From Escallonia rubra (taxonomy: Eukaryota > Streptophyta > Magnoliopsida > Escalloniales > Escalloniaceae): 64,000 bases of DNA. The stretch covers positions 62,001 through 126,000 of the forward strand of contig JAVXUO010001465.1 of assembly GCA_033065855.1 (NCBI GenBank), in the 5' to 3' direction. Positions 20,398 through 35,205 of the stretch are shown piece after piece. Under the pieces are notes generated by a model, which was given only the letters and a program-made list of their open reading frames with translations, searched no databases and was not told where the DNA came from. The translations under genes and the position numbers were made by a program. Each line of letters opens with the position of its first letter. The stretch's first letter is position 1.

Positions 20398-23300
20398 TTG
20401 TGAAGGTATAAGGTTCTAAAAGTTTGCTATACTATTCACATGAGCTGATGTAGCAAATTCCTTTACATTCACTGTACAGAGCCCAGTGCCTGCATACTAT
20501 ATTTTGAGTTGGCCTTGTCTGTTCAAGAAATCAGTATATAAGAGTAGCTTGATACAGAATAGGAGCGCTTTCTAGTAGTAAGGTGGAGTTGCGATAGGAA
20601 GTATGGTATTAAATGGGGAAAGGCAACTATTTCTTTAAATGCTTTTGATTAGAAGCAAAAGACATTAGTTTCGGCCTGAGGATTGGCACGCTGGATGCTT
20701 AGCCTTCTACAGCCTACCGAACAATGAATTGGTGCCACTATGTGGTGGTCTATAATTTTCTTTTTTCCAATTTAGAATCAAATTTATGGTAATTTTCTTC
20801 ATTTCAAGAGCTAGTTTGGCCATTCTAAAGCGCGTGAGTGCTATGATGCTATATTCGATCATCAGAGTTTGTTAAAGTTCCTTAGCTGATTGGTTTTGAA
20901 AATTAGAGCTTAAAAAGATTTTGGTCTTTGTTAAAGGAAGAAAAGTTGGAGAAGGCTATTTTTGGTAGTAGATCTTTGGCACGCATTACTTACGCAGGAT
21001 CAAATCTTTGGAAATTGTATTCAAATCAATAGGCTCCTCAGGTGACGCTTAAGAGTTGTGTGAGAACTGTCCTGGTTAAATTTGAGAAAAGAAGTTTGGT
21101 AAAGTTCCTTAGCTGAAACTGTTATTGGTCTGTGTTTCTTAAGGTCATTGGATCCCGGGGGTTTAGTTGTTTATCATGTTTTTATCATCATTTAAGACCT
21201 CTTGAATGTGAAGTTTCACAGTTTGTGGCCTTATGACCATCGTATGGGACTCTCTTTAAATGCTTCAAAGTCTTAGTATTGTAGTTTAAGATACTAGCTG
21301 CCCTTTTAATATGGTGGAAGCTGTTTCAAGTGACACATTAGTGCTGTGTTGTATACTTTTATTTCTATCATAGTTCTAATTTGCCTTCCCTTTGGTTGTT
21401 TCTCTATATATTACTTGTGCCTAGGTTGATTTGGAACATAACCAGTATCGATCTTTTCAAGGATTGACTTGCCTGATGCAAATATCAACCAGGGCTGAAG
21501 ATTTTGTCGTAGATACACTGAAGCTCCGCATTCACATTGGTCCGTATCTGAGGGACGTTTTTAAAGACCCTAAGAAGAAAAAGGTGGGTCTCTCGCATAT
21601 TATGCTCTTTTGCATATAGCCGCAGACTTTGTTAATCATGTATTTTTAACCTCTTAGGTCATGCATGGAGCAGATCGGGATATTATCTGGTTACAAAGAG
21701 ACTTTGGCATGTATATCTGCAATTTGTTTGACACTGGACAGGTTTTCTTTTAAACTCTGACTTTGTTTGTGTTTATTTGGTTTTTTCTGTACTGGACGCT
21801 TGTGGAGTTTTTATCGGAGAAATGTTTCCTAGAGAGAGTAAAACAAATAATCTGCTGCTTTTAGTTATTCTGAAACGTATATGGCATGTCAGCCTGTTTC
21901 GGGTGTTGAGTTTCTTTTGTCGGACTGAGTCGTATTTATTAATTACCTCACTTTTCCTTTTCTGAGGATAAAAGGATATACATTCCAAATAGTGGTATAT
22001 GGATTGTAATTTATTTGTTTTCGTGCTACTATTTTTTGAAAACTTTTGGTGCAATGTGAACTTTATTACTGTGTATAGCTTTTTACTGGTCTATTTTTTT
22101 TCCGGTTCTTTATTTTGCATATTCTCCTCTTTGATGGGGCAGGACAGGACTAAAATGTCGCACGGACAAACTAGGGTAGATCTTTCACTTGACAAACCGT
22201 TTTGACTTTCGGTTTTGTTGGCCTTGGCAAGATTAATATCTCCTGAAGCTCCAACCCGCTTCTTTTATTTCCTCGTTCTTCCATTTGGCATAAAGATACT
22301 AGCATATCGCTGGGGTTCTTTTGACGCATCACCCTCGTATTTATGGTACCAACATGATTACTTGTGTACGTGTGCTCTCTTGGCAAAAGATAGATGATAC
22401 TTTGGGCGGAGAGAACAGGTTGGGACATCTGGCTTGGTGGGTACTTTAGTTTTACTGCGCCCAGGTTTCAGAGTGTGTCATTCTTTCATCCTATGGAGGA
22501 TTTTGGGATCTGCATTGTTTAGATACGTGAACATACCAACTTGTTGCTTGTCAATGCTTTAATACACATGAGGAAGTATTTAAATATATTGTTCAGTATC
22601 TAATATTTCACTTTGTTAGGTGACTGGGTATTGAGGAACAGTACCATGCATTGAACACACTTTTGATGTACACTGCTCACAGGTGACTGACCAGTCAGTA
22701 TTTAGAACCTCAATTGGATTATTTTGCACAGGAACTGAAAGAACAATGGTCAGATGACCAGTGGCAGAGCCACATATATATAGTTGGAAAAAACTTAGCC
22801 ATTAGTACCACTGAATTCTGAAAAATTGATAGGATTAATGGCGAATTCCATCGAAAGATAACCATAAAAACTTAGGGGTTGCTACCTTATGCAACTTGAT
22901 GCGCACAGAACCTTGTGTAGTAAAATTGACGTATGCCTGAGTGCAGTCCCACTTCTTATACAGTTTTGATGTCTTAGGCTAAGATCGATGTTCCTTTCCT
23001 GCTCCATATAGAGGAAACTCTCCTTAGTTAGTGGTTATATTAAAATTTTGAGGTCTACCAATAAAATTTAAGCTAAAGCAATAGTGGCTTTTGCCATGGC
23101 AAAAATGTCTTTGATCAGAAATTTCTTCATACCTTCTCTTTCCCTCGGTAATCAGCAGCCATTGAACTCCATAAACCACCCCTTCCCTGCTCCTATCCCC
23201 ACCATGTTAAATTAGAGATATATATTGTTCAACGGCGATGGGAGTAGAAAGAGAAAGAAGGGGATCTTCGACGATTTACGGGTGGTACAATGAAGATGGC

Positions 23301-26300
23301 ACTTTCAGGGAGATTCACCACGAGTCATTTGTTACTCTATTCTTAGCTTCTCCAACTAGTAGAATTCCAACTTTCTTCATCCCCAAACACAGCCCTTGCT
23401 AGTTTGCAATGATGGATTTGATTGGGTTGCTGATGCCATCTCAGTTGTATTTTCTCTTTGATTTATTTTGACAGTACTCACTTAAAAAGTCAAAAGTCTG
23501 ATTAGGCAATACCAACATCAAAGACAATGAAGATCGATTCAAATGTTTAGGGAAGAGATTCAAGGGAATGCTACTACTGACATCAGTTTATATGCGTGAA
23601 TTTGGGGTAGTGAAAGCTGAGAGAAATTAATAACAGGTTAGGTGGAGTAATAATAGAAGAGGTTTTATTGTCCTTGATGCCGAAACCAAGTAGAACATGA
23701 CTGAAGGTTGCTGTGGTAGATCTGGGCTCTTACCCTTGAAGCCATAATTGCTGTGACTCCAGAAATTGAAGATAACAAAGCTAGAAAGAAATGGTAGCCT
23801 AATCTTGCCATTTTTTCTTCTAACTGCTTCCTTTGATCTGGCCGGATGTTGGTTTCGGTGATGAAGGCAATGGTTTTGTAGGAGAGATAATGAGAGGGAG
23901 AAGAGAGTACAGTTGGAATTTTTTTGACTAAAAGGGCATTATTGTCTATTGTCATTTAGGGTTTATCTTTTCCTAGGGCTTGGCTTCAAAACTTCGGAGT
24001 GGATTAGGGTAGAGGAACTCCCAACTTAGCCTGGTACAAATTCCATTCTATCGTTCCACTTCTCATGGCTCTGGAGTCTCTAATAGTTCGCTTTCCCAGT
24101 CTACATCTTGTCCGTGTTGAAGCACCCGCACCCAGTCTGCACACTGTGGGAGAAAAAGTTAGCACTCACTATTGCTTTACTTTTTCTTTGTTTCCATCTT
24201 TTTGGTATCTTTATTCTTTTGGGTCATAATGTTATTTGATTGTTAGATACTGTAGTAACTTTGTCTTTGTTCCATTTATGAGATAACACCTTTTATTACC
24301 ATTCCTTTTATCTCTTCTCTGACCAGTTCGAATTTTCATCCTTAGGGCTCAAGGGTATTGAAGTTAGAGAGAAACAGTCTTGAGTATCTACTGCACCACT
24401 TCTGTGGAGTTGCAGCAAATAAAGAGTAGGTTTTTCTTTTGGAAATTATTAATATATCTTTACTTGCCACGCACAAACACGGAAAAGAGGAAAAAAGAAA
24501 AAAATAAGGGGTGAAAAAATAGAAGAAAGGAAAACCGTTCTCCAATTGACCAGATCTGTTGTGCAGGTACCAAAATGCAGACTGGAGACTACGCCCACTT
24601 CCCAAAGAAATGATCAGGTTTACCTTAAACCTGTCAGCACATAGTTTACGTCCTAGAAGAATTTTTCTCTGCCATTCTGTGCCTATTTCTCTTTTAAATT
24701 GCCATCTGCTCTAAAAGTATTACCATCTGATCTAGAAGCAAGTTTTTTGGAGAGTGGGCCCAAACAATGTATATCATGCTTAACACTCCTTGCATGTGGA
24801 GAGACAAATCAAGGTGCACTACTACAATCAAGCACAAACACGGGTGCGGATACGATATTTTTGAAAATTCTAGGATACGGGTACGGCGGAGATACGACAA
24901 ATTTTGTAAATGTATATTTTTTTAATATGTAAACATCGTATTGAATTTCGAAACAATTTGAATCTTAAGAATAACAATATATGTATTAGATATGTGTAAA
25001 AAAATATTAATATTTCAACCAAAGTAGTGAGTTTTAAGTTTAATGGGCTCTTTCGTAATTTTTGAAGTTTTCAACCAAATTAGTGAGAGTTTGTTAAGTT
25101 TAATGGGCTGTTTTATATAAATATTAAAATTGTATAGCTGAATAGAATAAAGTTTGTAAGGTATTACTCCCATTTCTTTGAAGTACTGGGGTTAGTTTAA
25201 GTAATATCTTAATTGGGTACTTAAATAAAATGTCAAAAGTCAACCATTTAAATAGGTGATCAATCTCCGGCCAACTTCGATAACATTCCTTGTCTGTTCT
25301 TCTTCTTCGGAGCCAATCGCACCCACTTCGCCGCACGCCGCCTTCGGTCATCGGTGAGTCCTTCTTCCTTCTCCTTCTCCTTCTCCTTCTCCTGCTGCTG
25401 CTTCGTCTTCTCTCCAGTCCCCTCCCTCTTCTCAGCTTCCTTGCTGATGGTTGTAAAAGGTGGTCGATGGAGTCGCTGGTGGTCACAGATCTGCCTCGGA
25501 TACGAGACATTAAAAAAAAAAATCAAAAGTACGAGACGCGCTCCAGACACGCACTCATGCCGCACCCGACGCGCACCCGGTGCTGGTGCTTAACGCAAAG
25601 TGGCGCATCCGTGCTTCATCGGGGAACCAAATGTAAAAGGGAAGAATTGAGCTATGAGAGCTGTTAGAGAATGGGCCGACATTGTATATCATGCGCAATA
25701 TAACCTGATAGGCATCAGAGTTTTAGAATTCTATATACATAAATGTGCCAATTAATGGACTGCATATAGCATCAATATATTGGGGGAACCAAATGTAAGT
25801 ATGAAGAATTGAGCTACGAGAGCTGTTAGAGAATGGGCCGACATTGTATATCATGCTCAATGAAACCTGATAGGCATTAGAGTTTTTAAACTTTGTATAC
25901 ATAAACATGCCAATTATATGTGCGCGCATGCGTAATGGTTATGTTAGGATACTCTCCCATGGTGTAGCCTAACAAATACGCCAGGAAGATTATACTCTCC
26001 CTTGGTGTAGGCCAGTGTTATTAAAGGCGCAGGCGCACCTAAGGCGCAAAAGGTCCTTGGAGCCTAGGCGCAAGGCGCAGGTGCGCGCCTTTTTGAAGTA
26101 AGGCGCAATATTAAAATAAATAAATAAATAATAGTGCATTAAAACAATAAAATTTAAGTAAAAAAAATTCGAAACATGATAATTAATATACTTCCAAATA
26201 ATTGAAAAAGTTTCAAATATCATAACATCATAATATAACAAGCTTCCAATGTTAGAAAAGTCTTAAATCCACTGAATCATAGCAAATCACTAAAATTTAA

Positions 26301-29300
26301 GTGAACATAACACCACCGTCTTCATCATCGCTAAGGGCCAAGGCAACAACGCATTCTTCAAATGGAATCATAGGCTCTAAGTCTGGTAGAGACTCCTCCT
26401 CAACTTCATCTTGTTCATCTACCACGTGGACTAAAGAACTAGATATAGTTGACGTTACAGCCCTATCTGATGACGGCCTTCTTGCTGTTGACCTTGAATG
26501 GTAGTTCGGCTCCGTGCCACCTGAAGGGTCACTTTCAAACACGTCAACGTCTTCATCTGCATCTTCATCAGGCCTCCCAAGCAACCACTCATTACTTTCA
26601 TCGATATTATCCAATACAACAGGATCAATCGTGTCGCGCGAATTGTATCGCCGCTTTAACGCTCTATTGTATTTCACAAATACCAAATCATTCAAGCGAC
26701 TTTGTTCAAGCCTATTCCTTTTCTTGCTATGAAGCTGTAAAGTACAGTAAACAAATTGATTAGTAGTCATTGCATAAGAAATAAATATAAATGTTAGCGT
26801 AAAACTTTACTACTAGATTTAGACTTACATGCTCAAAAACGCTCCAGTTACGTTCACAGCCAAAAGCACTACAAGTGAGACTCAAAACCTTTATTGCAAA
26901 CTTTTGCAAGTGAGGCGTTGATGACCCGTATGAAGCCCACCATTCCGCTATTCAATGCATGAAAATTGCAAAACTAATAAGTGATGTAACTATTCATTAA
27001 TTTACATATCATAATGAGTGCTATAAAACAAAAAAATAATACCTGGTGCTTTTCTATCTCTCATCCTCTTTGATGTGGGATTCCCAAATAAACCCCCTGC
27101 TCTTTTATACTTACTCAACTCATTGTCAATTGCATCTTGTACTGCCATATCAGGGTTCAACCTTTGAATGCAATCATACAAACCCGTCATAATAGTTTCA
27201 TCACTCTCAATGTCTGGGGTTGAGTAGTTATACTCAGGGTTCAAGAAATAACCAGCAGCATGCAAAGGACGATGGAGTTGAATACTCCATCTACTGTCAA
27301 TAATCTCAAAAACCTCCTTGTACTTCAACTCGTTCCCATGGAAAGCACTTGCAATAGCATATTTAGCTTTATCCATAGCCTTGTAAATGTAACCCATTGG
27401 AGGTTTTTTCTCACCATCAACCAATCTAAGTACCGGAATAAGAGGGCATGCTACCTTTAATGTATACACAACATTATTCCAAAATGAAGGCATTAATACT
27501 ATTTTTGCCACTCTTTTGCCTTGTATCTCCTTTGACCATTTGCTATTGCCCCACTCTTCCGACGTAAACATTTTTTTCAAGTTATTTTGCTCTTCATGAA
27601 TCCTTGACAAAGTGATAATGGCAGTAGCAAACCTCGTTTTGCCAGGCTTAAGCAACTCTCTTTTTGCAAATTTCCTTAACAAGTTTACGACACCCGAGCG
27701 ATTATATATGTAAGCATTCAAAGCAAGAGCCTTTTGAAACGTTGACTTCATCTTAGGTAACTTAAATATGTCCTCTAAGATCAAGTCAATGCAATGCGCA
27801 GCACATGGTGTCCAAAATAAGTGTGGATAACCACGCTCCAATAACTTGCCTATCATACAAAATTGCAAATAGATTGAAAAATTAAATGTTGAAGTATCTA
27901 TTAGCTAATAATATTGTATATATTAAAAATTAAGTTACTTGAGCTATACTATATGTAAAAATATACTAACCTGCCTTGACGTTGTTCGAGGCACTGTCAG
28001 TGACAACTTGAACCACATTCTTTGGCCCGACCTTCTCAACGGTCTTCTTAATCAAGTCATACATCAAGTCTCCGGTCTTCGAATATTCAGAAGCATCAAC
28101 GGACTCAAGAAACAAACTTCCTCTAGGACTATTCGCTAAAAAGTTAATTAAAGTCCTTTCTTTCTTTTCCTTCCATCCATCACACATAATCGAACAACCG
28201 CTTTTCTCCCACTCTTCTTCATGATCCTTCATCAACTTACGCGTATTATCCACCTCTTTCTGCAATAGGGTAACCCTAATCTCATGATAACTCGGTGGCT
28301 TTAAACCCGGACCATATTGCCCAATAGCCTCAACCATAGCCGAAAAGCTGTCAAAGTTCACGGCATTGAATGCAATCCCCACATCATAAAAAAATCTTGC
28401 TATTGCACCACAAGCCCGATTTCTCATCTCCTTTTTCGCTTCTTCATTTTCAAAAACCGTGGATTGCTTCATCTTTCTCTTTCTCACTACCTCTTCCGGG
28501 TCCGGGGTGAAGTACACGTCAATTGGGCCCTTAGCCTTTGGATTCCTACAAGGAGGTTGACAAGAACTCCCGCCGGATGAAACTCCCTTCTTCCTGGATA
28601 TCTTAACTACATCATCGTCCTCGTCTTCTTCTTCATCGTTGAAAACGCTATCAAAATCTGGGATGCACTTAGCTAATTCTTTCTTTTCCTTGACAGAATG
28701 TAGCAATTCTTTCATCTCATTTCTTACATGTTCTGGGTACTCTCGACATGTTGAAGCGTTCCTATAACCTCCAACAAGGTGTTGCTTATGTCGATAAATG
28801 CCACCCCTTGTAATGTAATTTTTTGACAAAAATTACAAGTGACTGCATTTTTATCGCTCGGATTAGCCGTACATCCATATTTCCAAGCTGGGTCCTTTGT
28901 ATCAGTGCTTGCGTTCGACATGTATATTCCTGAGATTGAATTATATTGATACTAAAATTGCTTAAAAACCTTAAAATAATACAAAAACTAATAACGTAAA
29001 AAATAAGTATAAAAACATAACCAATATCACCAATGAGTTGATAAGGCACAAGCCAAAAACCATGGTTTAAGTGCAAGCAATAGCCAATCAAGTAAAACAC
29101 TCTAAACAGGATGTGCAAGCAAAAGTTAGCTAGTTTCAACGGAGCAGAGTATCTTTAACCATAAGACTTACACTGAGAATAATGCTAAACAAGATCTTTC
29201 TGACCCCCAAGTCTTAGCCCACTATGGATAATGTAACTAAATTATTATTTTTTTCTTTTGTTGACAACTTAGACCTAATTACTAATTACTTATTACTAGA

Positions 29301-32300
29301 ATAGGTTAAGCATCTTCTCTTAGTGTGACTTGTTACTCAATCAAGTATGTTTATGCATCTTCTCTGGCAAGTGTTTCTCAATCTCTCTCCCATTTAACTT
29401 ACAAAGCCTAATTATTTCCTCATTCATCTGACTTTATTAAGAGGAAGTGCATTTTCATTCAGGAATAGCACCAATGACAGAATACATCAGCAATCTTCAC
29501 ATTAACTGGCATTACAGAATACAGCAGCAATCTTCTAGAGATAAATTACATAATACAGCAGAAATCAAAGTCACATTAACTCAGAAATCAAAGTCCATGA
29601 CCTCTCTATATAAGAGGTTGAATTCTGTCGCATGCAAATCTTGGTACAAGAAACAAATTGGCTGCATGATAACCTCTTGGGGGCAGTGATATTTGACACA
29701 CAAACACTAAAAACACTAATCGTACAAGACACTAAAAACACTGGCGAAGAGGAGACTATGAACATGAACAGAGAGAGACAGAGAGAGACTATGGAGCAAA
29801 AGCTCACCCGAGATAGAGAGAGACTATGAAGACTGAGAGCTTCACTTCACGAGAAGAGCAGCTGCTTCAATTGACTTGACCAGCGGCGGAGCAGCAGGGC
29901 GAACTGGCGAAGAGGAGCAGCAATCGAGGCTGAAGCAGAGCCAGCGAATGGAGCAGCAGACGATCGGCGAAGATGGGAGATGCGACGGCGACGACTGGCG
30001 GTGACGTGTTATGCGACGGTGACGACCGGCGGTGACAGGTTATGCGACGGCGAGGTGAGACTTGAGAGTGAGACCGTGAGAGATTTGTTCGTGAGTCTGC
30101 TCAGCTGATTTGGGGTTTTTAGGTTTTAGTTTTAGTTTGTTTTGACTTGGTAAAGATGAAAAGGAAAAAAAAAATAGTAAGGAAATCAACAGCCCACGTG
30201 AAGCCACGAATTCAAATCGAACGGCTACTATTCTTGCGCCCGGCTTTGCGCCTCCACCACCGCTGCGCGCCTGGGCGCACTGGGCGCGTGCCTTCTTGAA
30301 CGCGCTGCGCCTAGGCCTAGGCGAGGCGCTAAGAGTGAGCCTAGGCGCGCTTTTAGTAACACTGGTGTAGGCCCTTCAGTTTAATGTGTAATAAGGTTAC
30401 TAAGGTAGTTCGGTATATTTCCTTTCTTCGTCATCTTTCCATTCCGTTTTTTCACTGCTGGTATATTCTCGCAACTATCATATGCTTTTTACTTTGTAAA
30501 TCCTTTATAATTCTATCTAAGAGGAAGGAGAAGGAAGAAGAAAATGGGTTCCCATGGTTCGAAGAGACGGATGGTAATCAGATAATTGATGAAGATGTGT
30601 GGAAGTACTTGAATGGGATATTTTTGGAAGAGAGGGAGAGGAGTCCAATGGTGGCTGTGATCCAGGCAAGGTTAACGCCTCACCTAGTCCTAGGCATTGT
30701 CCCTTCGAAAAGGCATACCACTAAAGCCATACGGCACTGGGTCCACTCAAGGCACGCTTTGTATTATGTGAGTGAGTTTTTTTAGGTGGACTCCATATTA
30801 GATAGCATTAATTGAGTAATCATGTAATATCTTGGATTAAAAGTGAGGTAAGTCGAAAAAAAAAGGTAAAAGTCGAAGTGTTTGCGGAAAAAGACTTAAG
30901 TGCATCCACTTTTAGCAGATTTGAATTGTGAAATTCGAGCAACATATCGAAGAATTGAGATTTCATATTGGACAAGCGAATTACTGAGTTATTGATTCTG
31001 GCTTGATAACTGAGTTGCTAAACTCTGTGATGCATGTTTTACAAACTGATGCTTTATATCGTTAGTTTTGATGTTATAAGAATTATTTTGTCGAGTCTTG
31101 CTTCGATTAGGTGCATGCCTGTGCCTTGCGTCTAGACTCCGGGAGACCTTTTCGCTTTGTGTGCTCCTGCGCAACAACAATATGTGTATATACGTGTGTA
31201 TATACACACACACATGTATATATATGTATACGCGTATGCATACATGTACGCGCAGATATGTATACATATTAATAAGCCATCTTTTTGGTCCAACGCATGC
31301 AATACCAACCTATCCTTCCTATGCGGACAAGCGGGTCAGTTGGAAATTTGACTTACCAATTGCCCTGAATGCAATAAAAAGAATTTTGAAATGTCATTCT
31401 AAACCTAATCGGGCAAGTAAAGGGTGGCTTAGTTCTGTCATAGGTTGGTCTAAAGAATGGGAGTTGGCTTATATAAATAAAAAGCTATATATATATATAT
31501 ATATATATATATCTGATCTGTGTGTAGAGCTGATTCCTTGCCACCGTGAGCAACTTAAGCTAAATTGTCTCACCAGCGCGGATGGACTACCCAGATCAGC
31601 TTTTTTTTGAGAACTCCCCGTCCCCATTATGGGCCTAACTGTCCATTTGACTAAAATGGTCCTCTGTAGTCGCTATTGGAGGGCTACTGTAACCGTTATA
31701 GGGCTTGACAGACCCATTCTGGGCGGACGAACCATCATTATTTGCAGCTACTTGCCTCCCCGTTTAGCTCCACTCAAGCCCTTGAAGATCCTTCTCGATT
31801 TAATTCATCCAGCTCTAGTCAAGTGAGGTAGATTTGTGACCTTCCTGGCTTATTGGTATCTAGGTTTTGTAATCTAGGAAAGTTACGAGGAGCGTGGTTG
31901 TCATGTTAATTTTAGTGTGAGATTAGACCTGGCAATCGGGTAAAATCGCCGGGTACGGGTTAAACCGAGTCGGGTAATAATTACCCGATTTTTCCCGGGT
32001 AGTCTTTCCAATGTTCGTACACTACCCTTGCGGGTCGGGTAAACCCGCGGGTTAAATATTACTTTTGACATTTTTTTTCTTACATCAAATAATTAAATTC
32101 TTGAACTTATTTTCTTTTTCCTCCTCCTTCAGTACACAAACACAACTTCAAAAACCATTACACAATTTCAAAATCCATTACGCAACAATCGCAACTTCAA
32201 AATCCATTACACAACCACCACAAGATTTACTGGAAGTCTACCCAACAACCACAACATTGAAATCGAGATTAGGCCTTCTCGAATTAACAAAATAAAAAAA

Positions 32301-35173
32301 TAATCAAGATCAGGACTCTCAAGAACAGAAGTGAGGATGAAATAACTCATAATTGTTTCTCCTTGCTCTTGCGAAGGCCTGACCTTGGCTCTTGAGCAAT
32401 GGTCACAGCAGATATGGTCAGCAACAGACAGATCTGGTCGGCGACAGGGTGACGGCACCGACCAGTTGCTACGGTGACGGAGGAGTGACGACGGGACTGG
32501 CGGCGGAGCTGCGGTTGATCCGTGGCGCAATGGAGTATTGTAGTTTGGTCACGACTTTGGTGGAGTTGTGAGAGAGATACTTGAAAGGATGAATCTACGA
32601 GAGAGAGAAAGACTTGAGAGGATGAATTTGTGAGAGAGGGGATCTGTGACTATTGTGAGGGTGAGAGACTTTGAGAGAGGCGGCAGAAGTGAGAGACTTT
32701 GAGAGAGAAAAATGAATAGGAAAACCCTAAAATCATATGTATACTCAAATAACCAGTAAACCCGGGTACTCGGTATCCAACCCAACCGAACCGAAATTTA
32801 CGGGTCGGTTCGGGTACGAGTCTGTTTTCAGCGGGTCTCCTTATTATGTACCCGTACCCGGGTTTTTTGAGCGGGTACGGGTAGACCCACGGGTCCGGAT
32901 CAATTTTTGCCAGGTCTATGTGAGATTATGGTTTGTAGTGTGATTATACGTGTTTGAAATATTTTTATTGTTATGTCTTTTTTTAAAACTTTTTTCTGAA
33001 ACTTTTTATTTGTCATGTTTAGAAAAATGTTATTCCCTTCGTCCCTAATTAATTGATCATATTTGCTTTTTGGGCTGTCCCAAAAAAATTGATCACTTTC
33101 CAAATTAAGAAAGATGTTGTAGGTGTTTTTCCATATTTACCCTTTTTACACTTTTTTAATTCTACTTCTTTCTCCGCATTTAATTTTCTACGGACCCATT
33201 TTTCTCTCTTCTGACCCATTTTTTTCCCTCTCTTTTGCTTTCTTGCGGTAGAATGGAAAACTCATATAATATGACTCATATCTTAAATAAGCGTGCAAGT
33301 CAAACACGATCAATTAATTATGGACGGAGGGAGTATAATTTTGAAACTAAAACATATGATTTGTTATTCTTAGGTCTTGTTTCACAATGTCTGATATTTG
33401 AGCAAGCTCAAACCAACCACTAGATGCTAGTGACCCTTATCTAGGGTGAACTTTCAAAACATTGGAAGAAGTCGAAGGATGTTTACGCTTGGATTTGAAG
33501 AGACTTCGTTTTGAGATAAGAATCAAGACAAATAGAACAAGTAAGATAACAAAGAAAGTATGTTCACAGTTATTTGAGTCTCATATGGGTCGACTACCAT
33601 TCCAAAATGGCAAAGATGCCATTTAAGATGACAATGACGACGGAGGAACAAGCAAGAGAACGGGGCTCTGTTTTGTGGGTACAGAGTGTAAGGTCAAGAT
33701 ATATGTAAGCTATAACTAGAAAGAAGATTGTGGGCTTATTACTAGTCAGGAATTGGCGCATTGTCACTCGTTAGTAACACTTTCAATGGTGAGTGAAATG
33801 CCTCAAATACAAAAAGATTACCCCTGTTGCAAGGTGCTTGATTCATACAGCGAGTGCAACACGTATATTACCTACTGGCATTATTATTGTTCTCGCTGAA
33901 CAAGTGGGGTCATTGAAAATTTGTATTTCGATGTGACATTCGTAAGGTAGTTTGAAGCCAAAGACGAGATGCGTTTTACCTCAATGATGCTCAAGCCACT
34001 GAAGCAGATGCAATGAAAGTCTCGGGGATTTACGTAAGTCTAGACGAGGAGCACAGAGTAGCGACAATTTTTTGGGTTGATGGGTGTTTAGATTGCAAGT
34101 CAATTATTGGCTCCAAAGATTGTACGAAGTTAAACATAAATAGATTAGCGTTTACACCGAAGGGTATTTTGCTGCGTGCAACTGTTATGTAGGTGAACTA
34201 TGAGCATAAAGGGTATCTAAACAATGCTTAAAAAGCGGTTGCAGAGATATTCGTGAGAAAGGGCTGCTGATTTTACAACCACGTATAAACAAAGAAGATT
34301 GGTGCTTGAGTCCCTGTTGGAGTTGAATGGTGCGAAAGTTATATGAAGGAGATGTACGGACAATAGCAAATAGAGCTAAAAAAATTGGGCCGATACAATG
34401 TACAGAAGTTGGCTACAGAGAGCACTACTTCATGCGAAGTTTATTCTTTAACAAACAGCTTTGCTTGTGAGGAAATGCATAGAGACTACATTTTAGACAT
34501 GATAGAAAGGGATGCAATAACATGTGTTTGAATGAAGTTTGAATTCTTTGGTGTGTTGTGTGGACACATTTTACGAGTTTTTACTCAAAAGAATATGAAG
34601 GAAATCCCCAGGAACTCGTAATGACGCGGTGGACTGAATTTACAAACAAGTTACATCGTACTTGTTGCCTTTCCAGAGTATTGCAGAGTTTCAAGGAACA
34701 GAGATATTTCGTTATAATTATCTCATGACCATGTTCACGAGTTTGTCTGTCAAAAGGTGCTTATACAAACAAAGGCGGGATATAAATATCTCCCAATCTA
34801 GCCCAGAACAAGATCCCGTCATGGACAACTTGATCCCAACCTTGACCAGTTGGTCTGCGTCATCAAAAAACTTAATGATATGGGCGATATGGGTATGAGG
34901 AATGTAAGTCGTGATTGCCCGTTTCTTCTTTCCATCTGAGCATCACTGTTACCCGTTATGTTTTAGCAGTCTCATTAGATTAGTGCTTTAGGATACGTAT
35001 CTTGCCTACCACGTTTTCTAGTCTTCAAAAGTTAGATGTAAGCATTGATGACCGTATCATCTGTCCAACCATCTACGGCAAGGGTGGAAAGACTGCCATG
35101 GTTGATTTGATAATTTTGACCAGAATAATAATCTTGAGACAGAGATGTTGTGGTGGTGGGTTTTTGGGGGTGT

Positions 35174-35205
<32 letters not shown>

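Noticed and set aside
23665-23955. Minus-strand 96-residue frame in intron 4
   Set aside because: No recognised domain, no exon signals, and it lies inside a well-supported host intron.
25124-25667. Overlapping open frames rich in Arg, Glu/Lys or Leu on both strands
   Set aside because: They are translations of a CT-rich tract inside a non-autonomous element, with no family resemblance.
26301-26763. Plus-strand open frames of 67-104 residues
   Set aside because: Antisense shadows of the last hAT transposase exon.
30384-30785. 133-residue open frame beginning with a hydrophobic stretch, then '[19 protein letters not shown]'
   Set aside because: Mildly coding-like but no recognised family, no splice context, and it lies within the host intron; evidence too thin to call a gene.
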